From positions 1 to 8,868 of the forward strand of contig JAHEFN010000082.1 of NCBI GenBank assembly GCA_024640185.1: DNA of 8,868 nucleotides. The letters run 5' to 3'. The notes beneath the pieces are model-generated. The model did not search any database. It saw only the letters and a list, made by a program, of their open reading frames with translations, and was not told the DNA's origin. Shown here in pieces: positions 1-5,473 of the stretch. How positions within the stretch are numbered: position 1 is the stretch's first letter; each line of letters opens with the position of its first letter. This DNA comes from Gemmatimonadota bacterium (lineage in GTDB: Bacteria; Gemmatimonadota; Gemmatimonadetes; Gemmatimonadales; GWC2-71-9). Position numbers and translations under genes: made by a program.

Positions 1-171
1 CGGATCATGGGGCCGAGAGAGTCCCAGATGATCCGCTTCGAGGAGGTGACGGCTGGGGGCGCAGTGCAGGCCGTCGCCATGGGGTCGGTGGTCGTGATCC
101 TGGTGACGCTCTTCGCCTGGCCGTGGCTCGCCAAGCGCTCCCTCGGCTGGCGCGAGGTGGAGCCGGAGTAG
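1..171 (+). CDS. C-terminal end of a membrane protein (possible ABC-type permease), 5' truncated
   Basis: Frame 1 is open from the window edge to a TAG stop at 169-171 and gives 56 residues. It reads as a short polar stretch (ESQMIRFEEVTAGGAVQAVA), then one strongly hydrophobic helix (MGSVVVILVTLFAWPWLA), then a short basic/acidic tail (KRSLGWREVEPE). A final membrane helix followed by a short charged cytoplasmic tail is typical of the last segment of inner-membrane permeases, and the stretch before it loosely recalls the end of iron/thiamine-type ABC permeases. That assignment is a guess from a short tail; only 'end of an integral membrane protein' is well supported. The ATG codons at 7 and 28 are in frame but are probably internal, because the frame is open to the edge. 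Confidence 0.55.
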   Translation, partial: RIMGPRESQMIRFEEVTAGGAVQAVAMGSVVVILVTLFAWPWLAKRSLGWREVEPE

Positions 172-346
172 GGCCGACGGGTCGGATCCGGGCGCCGGTC
201 CTTGCGCAGGTTGCGGTCGGAAGAAGATTGGAAGACGCCCGGACCAGCCGATACGGCTACCCTCCGAAGGCTGGGTGCCGGCTTCGTTGCCTTCCGTTCA
301 TGAGTGGCTGGACCCTTGATCCCCAACCCTGAGAACCGAGCCCCCG

Positions 347-877
347 ATGGCCAGTCCCAACGAGATTCGCACCAAGGTCGAAGCAAAGGTCGCAGGAGTC
401 GTCAACGCGCCAGCCACCGGCTGCGGCACCGCCACCACCAAGGTGCGCCTCAAGCCTGACCTCGAGTGCGTCATTGAGGATGGACCATGGACGCTCACTG
501 CCGGGATGAGTCCGGTCTGGGGTGGCAACAACGCTGGTCCCAACCCCGGCATCTTGGGCCGGGGCGCCTTCGGCAGCTGCCTCGCGATCGGGTACGCGAT
601 CTGGGCGGCGCGGCTCGGTGTGCAGATCGACGAGCTCGAGATCACCGTCCAGGGTGACTACGATGCGCGCGGTGAACTCGGCATCTCCGACGAGGTGCCA
701 CCGGGCTACCTCCAGATGCGCTACCATGTGACCGTGACAAGCCCAGCGTCGGAGGCCGACGTCATGCGGGTGCTTGATGCGGCCGACAAGGCCTCGCCCT
801 ACCTGGATGTCCACGTCCGGCCCCACGACGTCCGGCGCGAGGTGACGGTCGTTTCGCCATCGACCGGGTCGACCTGA
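347..877 (+). CDS. OsmC family protein
   Basis: 176 residues, a normal length for the OsmC/Ohr superfamily of small dimeric proteins that reduce organic peroxides with paired cysteines. The family core is visible: GRGAFGSCLAIGYAIWAARL (residues 71-90) is the central helix carrying the peroxidatic-type cysteine (Cys78), followed by the beta strand and loop region VQGDYDARGELG (101-112). The place where OsmC/Ohr proteins carry the second cysteine (usually a C-P pair) here reads KASPYLDV (residues 148-155), so Ser150 occupies the second-cysteine position. Cys26 and Cys41 are extra and are not at the usual sites. Peroxidase activity is therefore uncertain; the protein may belong to an OsmC subfamily with another role. 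The ATG at 347 has only a weak purine-rich stretch upstream. The 175 bases before it hold no other convincing gene. It is followed closely by the HAD remnant on the same strand. Confidence 0.85.
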   Translation: MASPNEIRTKVEAKVAGVVNAPATGCGTATTKVRLKPDLECVIEDGPWTLTAGMSPVWGGNNAGPNPGILGRGAFGSCLAIGYAIWAARLGVQIDELEITVQGDYDARGELGISDEVPPGYLQMRYHVTVTSPASEADVMRVLDAADKASPYLDVHVRPHDVRREVTVVSPSTGST

Positions 878-894
878 GCCGCGGCGCGGGGTCC

Positions 895-1107
895 ATGGCC
901 AACGTCACCGTCCTGGTCATGCACATGGACGGTGTCCTCTGCCGCTACCGGGTCGAACGCCGGCGGGAACGGCTCCCGATGGGGGTCCTCCTCATCGACG
1001 ACAAGGTCGAGAACGTCACCGGTGCACGGGAGGCCGGGCTTCAGGCGGCGCAGGCGAGCGGCTCGGCGCAGGTGCGCGCGGCGATGGATGACGCCGGAGG
1101 TCGATGA
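895..1107 (+). pseudogene. HAD-family phosphatase remnant with internal deletion
   Basis: This 70-residue frame joins two distant parts of a haloacid-dehalogenase-like (subfamily IA) phosphatase. Residues 1-24 (VTVLVMHMDGVLCRYRVERR) match the N-terminal motif I region, and residues 30-50 (GVLLIDDKVENVTGAREAGL) match the C-terminal motif IV region, which intact enzymes keep about 130-150 residues further on. The cap domain and motifs II and III are absent. In motif I the nucleophilic aspartate of D-x-D is a histidine (H-M-D). With neither a nucleophile nor motifs II/III, the product cannot be a working phosphatase of the known type. The reading frame stays open across the junction, so a short protein could still be made. 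It starts 17 bases after the OsmC stop and could be cotranscribed with it. Calling it a decayed gene is inference; a specialised mini-protein is the alternative. Confidence 0.65.
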
Positions 1108-1110
1108 CCC

Positions 1111-1138
1111 GCCGCCGAGTCGCATGGCAGTTGGCGGC
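1111..1138. terminator. weak hairpin between convergent genes
   Basis: Between the stop of the HAD remnant (1107) and the stop of the kinase gene (1144-1146), GCCGCCGA at 1111-1118 pairs with TTGGCGGC at 1131-1138. The stem is 8 bp including one G-U pair, with a 12-base loop. There is no T-tract on either side. Its position at the meeting point of two convergent transcripts is the main reason to consider it a terminator. Confidence 0.25.
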
Positions 1139-1143
1139 TCCGA

Positions 1144-3273
1144 TCACTCCGTCCCGACCCCACCCCCCGACCGCACCACCCCCCCGAGTCCCATCCGCTC
1201 CAGCAGGGCTTGGAACCTCGGCTCGGCACGGATCCCGTCGAATCCGGTGCCGACCGCCAGGAGTGTCATGAACGAGCCACGTTCGGCATGGGCCGCCTCG
1301 AGCCAGTCGAGGGCCGCCTCGCTGTCGCCGAGGGCGGCGCAGGCCATCGCGACGTGGAACCCGAGCGCGGCATGCGCGGTGATGCTGTCCAGCAGTGGTG
1401 CCAGCACCCGCCGCGCCCGGCGGGTCTCCCCCACCCTGGCGAGCACATAGGCGAGTTGGGCCTCGTCTCGCGGGCCGCTGAGTTCGGCGGCTCGTTCCAT
1501 CGCGGCAATCGCCTCCGCCGCCATCCCCTTCTGGAGGTAGGCGTGGCCAAGGAGTTGGAGGGCAAGGTCGCGCCGTGGGTCGAGCTCCACCTCGGTGCGG
1601 AGGACCGGGATCGCGAGGTCCGGTTCGCCGAGGTCGACGTGGATCCGACCGCTCAGCATCCCCACCGGCGCGACAGGGTCGATCGTGCGTGCCGCCTCGA
1701 GCTGCCCGAGTGCGTCGGTCGATCGCCCGAGGGCATGCAGGTGCGAGGCGAAGTACATCCGGGCCGCCGGGTATCGCGGATTGAGCGCGATCGCATGCTC
1801 GAGCGCCCGACCGGCTGCATCCCAGTCCCACGCATAGGCGTACAGCAGGTGTCCCAGGGCCGCGTGGCCCTCGGGCAGCGCCGGGTCGAGGGCGATCGCC
1901 CGCTCGGCCGCCGTCCTGGCGCGCGGGAAGATCTCGTGAGGTCGCGCGTGGCCGAAGATCCCGAGCAGCGTGCAGGTGTCCGCGATGCCGGCGTGGGCAA
2001 TCGTGAATTCGGGATCGAGGCGGACGGCCTCCTCGAAGAGCTCGAGTGCGCCGCGCAGCGCGTCCCGCTGGCGGGTGGCGTAGAGGAAGCGTCCCTTGAG
2101 GTAGAGTTCCCACGCCCGGCCCTGTCCCCTGCCCCGGGTGGCCGGAAGGTCGCCGCCGGTCGCTCGACCCTCGATGATCGCGTCGAGCTGCCCGAGGACC
2201 GCGCCGGCGTCCGATGGGCGGTCGGCGGGGCGCTTGGCGAGGAGGTGGTGGATGAGGACCGAGAGGGCCAGTGGCGTGCCCGGCTGCCGCGTCACCAGTG
2301 GCTCGGGGGTCTCGGCCAGGTGGGCCGCCAGCAGTTCCTGGGTCGTGCGACCGGCGAAGGGGTGGCTGCCACCCAGCAGCTCGTAGGCGACGACCCCGAA
2401 GGCGTAGAGGTCGGCACGGTGATCGACCGAGTCGCCCTCGCTGATCTGCTCCGGGGCGATGTAGGCGGGTGTCCCCAGCACCAGCCCAGCCGCCGTCGTC
2501 TGCTGGCTGACGGTCGTGTCGCCCTCGCTGGCGGCGGCCAACGCCTTGGCCACACCGAAGTCGCTCACCAGGGCGTCTCCCTCGGCATTGAGGAGGATGT
2601 TGCCCGGCTTGATGTCGCGGTGGATGATGCCGTGGCGGTGCGAGTGCGCCAGGGCACGCGCAACGTCGCGCAGGATCCGCACGGCCTCGGGTGCGGGGAG
2701 GCGACCGCGCCGCCGCACGAGGTCGCGCAGGCTCTCGCCCGACGCGTAAGGCGTGATGTAGTAGAGCATGCCCTCGACCGCGCCGGAATCGTGGAGCGGG
2801 AGGATGTTGGGGTGGGAGAGCCGCGCCGCGATGGCGATCTCGCGTTGGAAGCGGAGCATCCCCGAGGACGAGGCCGCCTCGGAGAGCATCTCCTGTCGGT
2901 AGACCTTGAGCGCGACCGGCCTGCCGTGGCGCTCGTCGCGGGCGAGGTAGACGGTCGCCATCCCCCCCCGTCCGAGTTCCCGCTCGATGGTGTACCGCTC
3001 CGCGAGGGCGGTGCGGAGCACCTCGGGTACCCGGTGGGCGTCCTCGGCAAGGTCGGCCAGCATCGGGGCGGCGAAGCGCTCCGCCGGGAGCTCGAGGAAC
3101 GACCCGTCCTCGGCTCGTTCGCAGGCGCCGAGCCACCGGGCCGCCCTCTCGAGGACAATCGGGGCCAGCCCCCGCGACTCCAGCCAGGTCCGTCGCTCCC
3201 CTCGCGGCAGTTCGAGGGCGTCGGTGACGACCTGCTTGATGGCGTCCCAGTCGGGGTCAGTCACCGGCACCAT
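1144..3273 (-). CDS. Serine/threonine protein kinase with C-terminal TPR repeats
   Basis: 709 residues. Residues 1-90 form a helical N-terminal segment (DWDAIKQVVTDALELP...) of the type found before kinases linked to ECF sigma genes. The kinase domain spans about 94-365 and all key motifs are intact: glycine loop GRGGMA (101-106), VALK lysine (Lys123), helix-C Glu145, HRD (218-220) with IKPGN after it, DFG (238-240), and GTPAYIAPE (267-275). The activation loop contains several Ser/Thr (Thr253, Thr254, Ser256, Thr259, Thr260), as expected for an RD kinase activated by autophosphorylation. From about 385 to 692 there are tandem TPR-like helix pairs (e.g. ALELFEEAVRLDPEFTIAHA, AAERAIALDPALPEGHAALG), ending in the EPRFQALLERMGL motif common to this architecture. 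I see no transmembrane helix between kinase and TPRs, so the protein looks cytoplasmic, unlike many relatives. Its ATG lies inside the end of the sigma factor gene (17-base overlap), implying translational coupling. Likely role: phosphorylates a partner chosen by the TPRs; the sigma factor is the obvious candidate. Confidence 0.95.
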   Translation of the reverse strand: MVPVTDPDWDAIKQVVTDALELPRGERRTWLESRGLAPIVLERAARWLGACERAEDGSFLELPAERFAAPMLADLAEDAHRVPEVLRTALAERYTIERELGRGGMATVYLARDERHGRPVALKVYRQEMLSEAASSSGMLRFQREIAIAARLSHPNILPLHDSGAVEGMLYYITPYASGESLRDLVRRRGRLPAPEAVRILRDVARALAHSHRHGIIHRDIKPGNILLNAEGDALVSDFGVAKALAAASEGDTTVSQQTTAAGLVLGTPAYIAPEQISEGDSVDHRADLYAFGVVAYELLGGSHPFAGRTTQELLAAHLAETPEPLVTRQPGTPLALSVLIHHLLAKRPADRPSDAGAVLGQLDAIIEGRATGGDLPATRGRGQGRAWELYLKGRFLYATRQRDALRGALELFEEAVRLDPEFTIAHAGIADTCTLLGIFGHARPHEIFPRARTAAERAIALDPALPEGHAALGHLLYAYAWDWDAAGRALEHAIALNPRYPAARMYFASHLHALGRSTDALGQLEAARTIDPVAPVGMLSGRIHVDLGEPDLAIPVLRTEVELDPRRDLALQLLGHAYLQKGMAAEAIAAMERAAELSGPRDEAQLAYVLARVGETRRARRVLAPLLDSITAHAALGFHVAMACAALGDSEAALDWLEAAHAERGSFMTLLAVGTGFDGIRAEPRFQALLERMGLGGVVRSGGGVGTE

Positions 3274-3883
3274 GGAGCTCGTCGTAGAGCCAGCCGCGCG
3301 CGGCCGCCCAGCTCCGCGCCACCGTCCGTCGCGAGACGCCGAGGGCGGTCGCCACCTCCTCCTCGGTCAGGCCGCCGAAGAAGCGATACTCGACCACCCG
3401 GGCCAGCGACGGGTCGAAGTCGGCGAGGCGCTCGAGGGCCTCGTCAAGGGCCAGCAGGGACTCGGCCCGGTCGACCGAGGGGAGCGCAAGGCTGTCGAGC
3501 GCCACCCGGACCGCCGGTGTCCCCTCGGGACTGCCACCCCGACGCACGGCCCGGTGACGACGGGCGTGGTCGATGAGCACCCGCCGCATCGCGCCGGAGG
3601 CGACGGCGAAGAAGTGGACCCGGTCCTGCCAATCGGTACGGGTCTGGTCGACCAGCCGGAGGTAGGCCTCGTGCACCAGGGCGGTGGTGGTGAGGGTGTG
3701 GCCGGTCTCCTCGCGCCCGAGCTGCCGCCGGGCGACCCGGCGCAGCTGGTCGTAGACCAACGGCAGGAGGCGCTCCATCGCCTCGGGCGAGCCACCGCGC
3801 AGCGCGAGGAGGGCCTCGGTGACCTCCGCGTTGCCGTCGTCATCACCCACGGCGGAGCCCTCCCCGGTGGTCCCGGTTGGCAC
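3257..3883 (-). CDS. ECF-type RNA polymerase sigma factor (TIGR02999/Sigma70_ECF-like)
   Basis: 208 residues from a GTG start. Region 2 (about 22-112) contains LLPLVYDQLRRVARRQL, then TTTALVHEAYLRL (65-77), and FFAVASGAMRRVLIDHARR (91-109), which are hallmarks of the ECF group common in Acidobacteria, Planctomycetes and Gemmatimonadota. Region 4 (about 142-205) holds the DNA-binding helix-turn-helix LTEEEVATALGVSRRTVARS (172-191), which should read the -35 element. The acidic DAED motif that most ECF sigmas have in region 2.2 is replaced by Thr65-Thr66-Thr67-Ala68. The gene is first in an operon with the Ser/Thr kinase, and no anti-sigma factor is nearby, so control by phosphorylation is plausible. 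The GTG at 3883 has GAGG six bases upstream. A second in-frame GTG at 3850 (residue 12) has a stronger Shine-Dalgarno and gives a 197-residue protein, nearer the usual family length. Confidence 0.92.
   Translation of the reverse strand: MPTGTTGEGSAVGDDDGNAEVTEALLALRGGSPEAMERLLPLVYDQLRRVARRQLGREETGHTLTTTALVHEAYLRLVDQTRTDWQDRVHFFAVASGAMRRVLIDHARRHRAVRRGGSPEGTPAVRVALDSLALPSVDRAESLLALDEALERLADFDPSLARVVEYRFFGGLTEEEVATALGVSRRTVARSWAAARGWLYDELHGAGD
3858..3865 (-). promoter_or_regulatory. Strong Shine-Dalgarno for the alternative sigma-factor start
   Basis: On the minus strand GGGGAGGG (3858-3865) lies seven bases before an in-frame GTG at 3848-3850. This is a better ribosome site than the GAGG (3890-3893) before the GTG at 3883. 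Either or both starts may be used. The first 11 residues of the longer form (Gly/Thr-rich) show no family similarity that I recognise. Confidence 0.45.
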
Positions 3884-4053
3884 GGTCAGCCTCGTTCCTG
3901 CGCGTGTAGGAGATGGAGGGAGGCGCTCCCGTTCGCCCTGGTTCGGCTACTGGGTGTGCCGTTCCTGCAAGACCCGACCCAAGAGTACACGTCCACCCGG
4001 CATCCCGCGATGGCCGACACGTCGTACGCACAACCTCTGGCACGGAGCACCCC
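3884..4053. promoter_or_regulatory. Divergent intergenic control region between sigma factor and lipoprotein genes
   Basis: These 170 bases separate two divergently transcribed genes and must hold both promoters unless one is transcribed from further away. I cannot assign -35/-10 boxes with confidence. CGTTCCTGC occurs twice (3893-3901 and 3960-3968); on the minus strand this reads GCAGGAACG and contains GGAAC, the core of many ECF -35 elements, which would fit autoregulation of the sigma gene, but I see no convincing paired -10. A clear Shine-Dalgarno for the lipoprotein (GGAG, 4044-4047) lies six bases before its ATG. Confidence 0.4.
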
Positions 4054-5331
4054 ATGCGTCCCATCCGCGACCTCCTCCCCGTCTTGGCGCTGGTCGCCCT
4101 GACCTCTGGCTGCGGTTCGGGTGGGTCCCTCACCGACCCCCCAGTCGAGGGGCTCCGCATCTCGCTCGCCTCCCGGTCCGGCGACGGACAGGAAGGGATG
4201 ACCGGACGGTCGCTCGCCCTTCCGCTCCGAGTACTGGTGACTCGAGAAGGCCGCCCGGCCGCCGGGGTCGCGATTGCCTGGATGACCGATGCCGGTGTCC
4301 TTGCCGGGGAGGAGCTGACCGATGCGGACGGCATCGCCAGTGCCCGGTGGACGCTGCCGCTCGCGGCGGGTGGATCCCTCGGAGCCTGGGCCATCCTGTC
4401 GGCCGACCCCAGCAGGCTCGTCGCCTTCCGGGCGCGCGCCAGCTACCCGTCGCTCACCCGGCTCGGCGGCGAGGGACAAGGTGGCGAGGTAGGGACCCTC
4501 CTTGCCGCTCCGCTCCGGGTGCTGGTCACTTGGCGCGACCTCCCGGTCGTCGGCGACACGCTGCGCTTCGACGACCCCGGCGTGCGCAGCGTCGTGGCGG
4601 TGACCGGCGCCGACGGTGTGGCGAGCGCGCCGTGGGTGCTGGGACCCGTCGCCGGGGAGCGCATCGTGCGAGCCCGCCCGCTCGGGACGTCCAGCGGTCG
4701 CCCCCAGGTGACCTTCCCACTTCACGCGGCACCGGGGCCGGTCGTGCTGTACCAGTGGTCCTCATCGCCTCCCGGCGCCCCGCCGTCGCTCTGGGGTCGG
4801 TTGCCGCTTCGGGAGCAGGACTACTATCTCAGTTCGGGACTGTGGGTGCTCGACGCCTACGGCAACCCGGTTCCCCGGGTGAATGTCGGGTGGCGGGCTC
4901 GCTGGCCCGATGGGGACTTGACGCTGCCACCGTCGGTCGCGGACGAGGATGGCCTCGCCCTGATTGACGTCGTCCTCCCCGGGGCGCAGCTCACCGGCGA
5001 CTTCATCCTCGAGGCATCAATTGAAGGGCGGCCGCTGGCCGAGGCCGACTACCTGGCCGTGGACTTCCTCTTCCGGGTCGGCCCGTGGGGTGCGGATGTG
5101 GCCCCCACACAGCAGACGGTGCGGGCCGGCACGACGGTTCGGTGGGGCAACCTCTCGGGCTCCGATCACCTCCTCGGGCCGATGGACGACCCGGCGATCA
5201 GGCTGTCCTTCGCCGCGAACCCTCGCGGGGTGATCGAGCATCGCTTTGACGTACCCGGGACCTATACCTGGCGCTGTCACCTGCACGACCCGAGCTCGGA
5301 AGGGGCCACGACGATCGTAGTCGTGCCATGA
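4054..5331 (+). CDS. Lipoprotein with Ig-like modules and C-terminal cupredoxin domain
   Basis: 425 residues. The chosen ATG has GGAG six bases upstream and starts a lipoprotein signal peptide: MRPIR, hydrophobic LLPVLALVAL, then TSGC with Cys20 as the lipidation site. Upstream extension in frame to 3913 would bury this signal and is unlikely. Residues about 31-128 and 134-225 are two related beta-rich Ig-like (Big-1/invasin-like) modules; each carries the strand PLRVLVT (57-63, 153-159) and a later (A)DGIAS/ADGVAS turn (92-96, 186-191). Residues 228-342 form a third, more divergent module (LDAYGNPVPRVNVGWRARWP). Residues about 345-425 look like a plastocyanin-type copper domain: VRAGTTVRWGN, His372 in SDH, and FDVPGTYTWRCHLH with Cys408 and His411 spaced C-x-x-H. 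The axial methionine is not seen; Glu416 lies at C+8. Probably anchored in the outer or inner membrane facing the periplasm or surface, with the copper domain at the tip. Function unknown: electron transfer, copper binding or a structural/adhesive role are all possible. Confidence 0.82.
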   Translation: MRPIRDLLPVLALVALTSGCGSGGSLTDPPVEGLRISLASRSGDGQEGMTGRSLALPLRVLVTREGRPAAGVAIAWMTDAGVLAGEELTDADGIASARWTLPLAAGGSLGAWAILSADPSRLVAFRARASYPSLTRLGGEGQGGEVGTLLAAPLRVLVTWRDLPVVGDTLRFDDPGVRSVVAVTGADGVASAPWVLGPVAGERIVRARPLGTSSGRPQVTFPLHAAPGPVVLYQWSSSPPGAPPSLWGRLPLREQDYYLSSGLWVLDAYGNPVPRVNVGWRARWPDGDLTLPPSVADEDGLALIDVVLPGAQLTGDFILEASIEGRPLAEADYLAVDFLFRVGPWGADVAPTQQTVRAGTTVRWGNLSGSDHLLGPMDDPAIRLSFAANPRGVIEHRFDVPGTYTWRCHLHDPSSEGATTIVVVP

Positions 5332-5424
5332 AGGCCAGGTTGCTGCGCTCCATCGATACGCGATGCCCGGACCGACCGTATCTCCTTCACGATGGTCTCC
5401 AGCGCCGAAAGTCCCAGGGATGCA

Positions 5425-5452
5425 CGAGGGGGCTCCCTCGGGAGCCCCCTCG
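5425..5452. terminator. Bidirectional terminator-like palindrome
   Basis: CGAGGGGGCTCCC at 5425-5437 is the exact reverse complement of GGGAGCCCCCTCG at 5440-5452, with TC in the centre. This is a perfect 13-bp, very GC-rich stem with a tiny loop. It sits in the 142-base gap between the convergent lipoprotein (stop 5331) and Kgd (stop 5474) genes, where a shared terminator is expected. There is no T-run on either side, so it would act as a structure-only terminator or RNA 3' end stabiliser. Confidence 0.7.
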
Positions 5453-5473
5453 GCCATCCAGCCCTCCGACGCC

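Noticed and set aside
174..185. Small inverted repeat CCGACGGGTCGG just after the first gene's stop
   Set aside because: Only a 5-bp stem with a 2-base loop and no T-tract; such hairpins are common by chance at this GC content.
123..332. 69-codon plus-strand open frame between the membrane-protein tail and OsmC
   Set aside because: Overlaps the membrane-protein frame, has no recognisable motif, and is Arg/Gly/Pro-rich like other shadow frames here.
257..826. 189-codon minus-strand open frame opposite OsmC
   Set aside because: Antisense to a well-supported OsmC gene and without a recognisable domain.
1016..3136. A 706-codon minus-strand frame overlapping the kinase
   Set aside because: Out-of-frame shadow of the kinase with low-complexity Arg/Pro/Gly content; the other frame contains the full kinase motif set.
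1210..3576. A 788-codon open frame on the plus strand opposite the kinase and sigma genes
   Set aside because: It is antisense to two genes with complete, recognisable domains. Its translation has no family motif I can recognise and is rich in Arg/Gly/Glu, as expected for a GC-rich mirror frame.
3913..4053. Upstream in-frame extension of the lipoprotein gene
   Set aside because: Starting at 3913 would add 47 residues before a clear lipoprotein signal peptide, whereas the ATG at 4054 has a good Shine-Dalgarno and a correctly placed lipobox.
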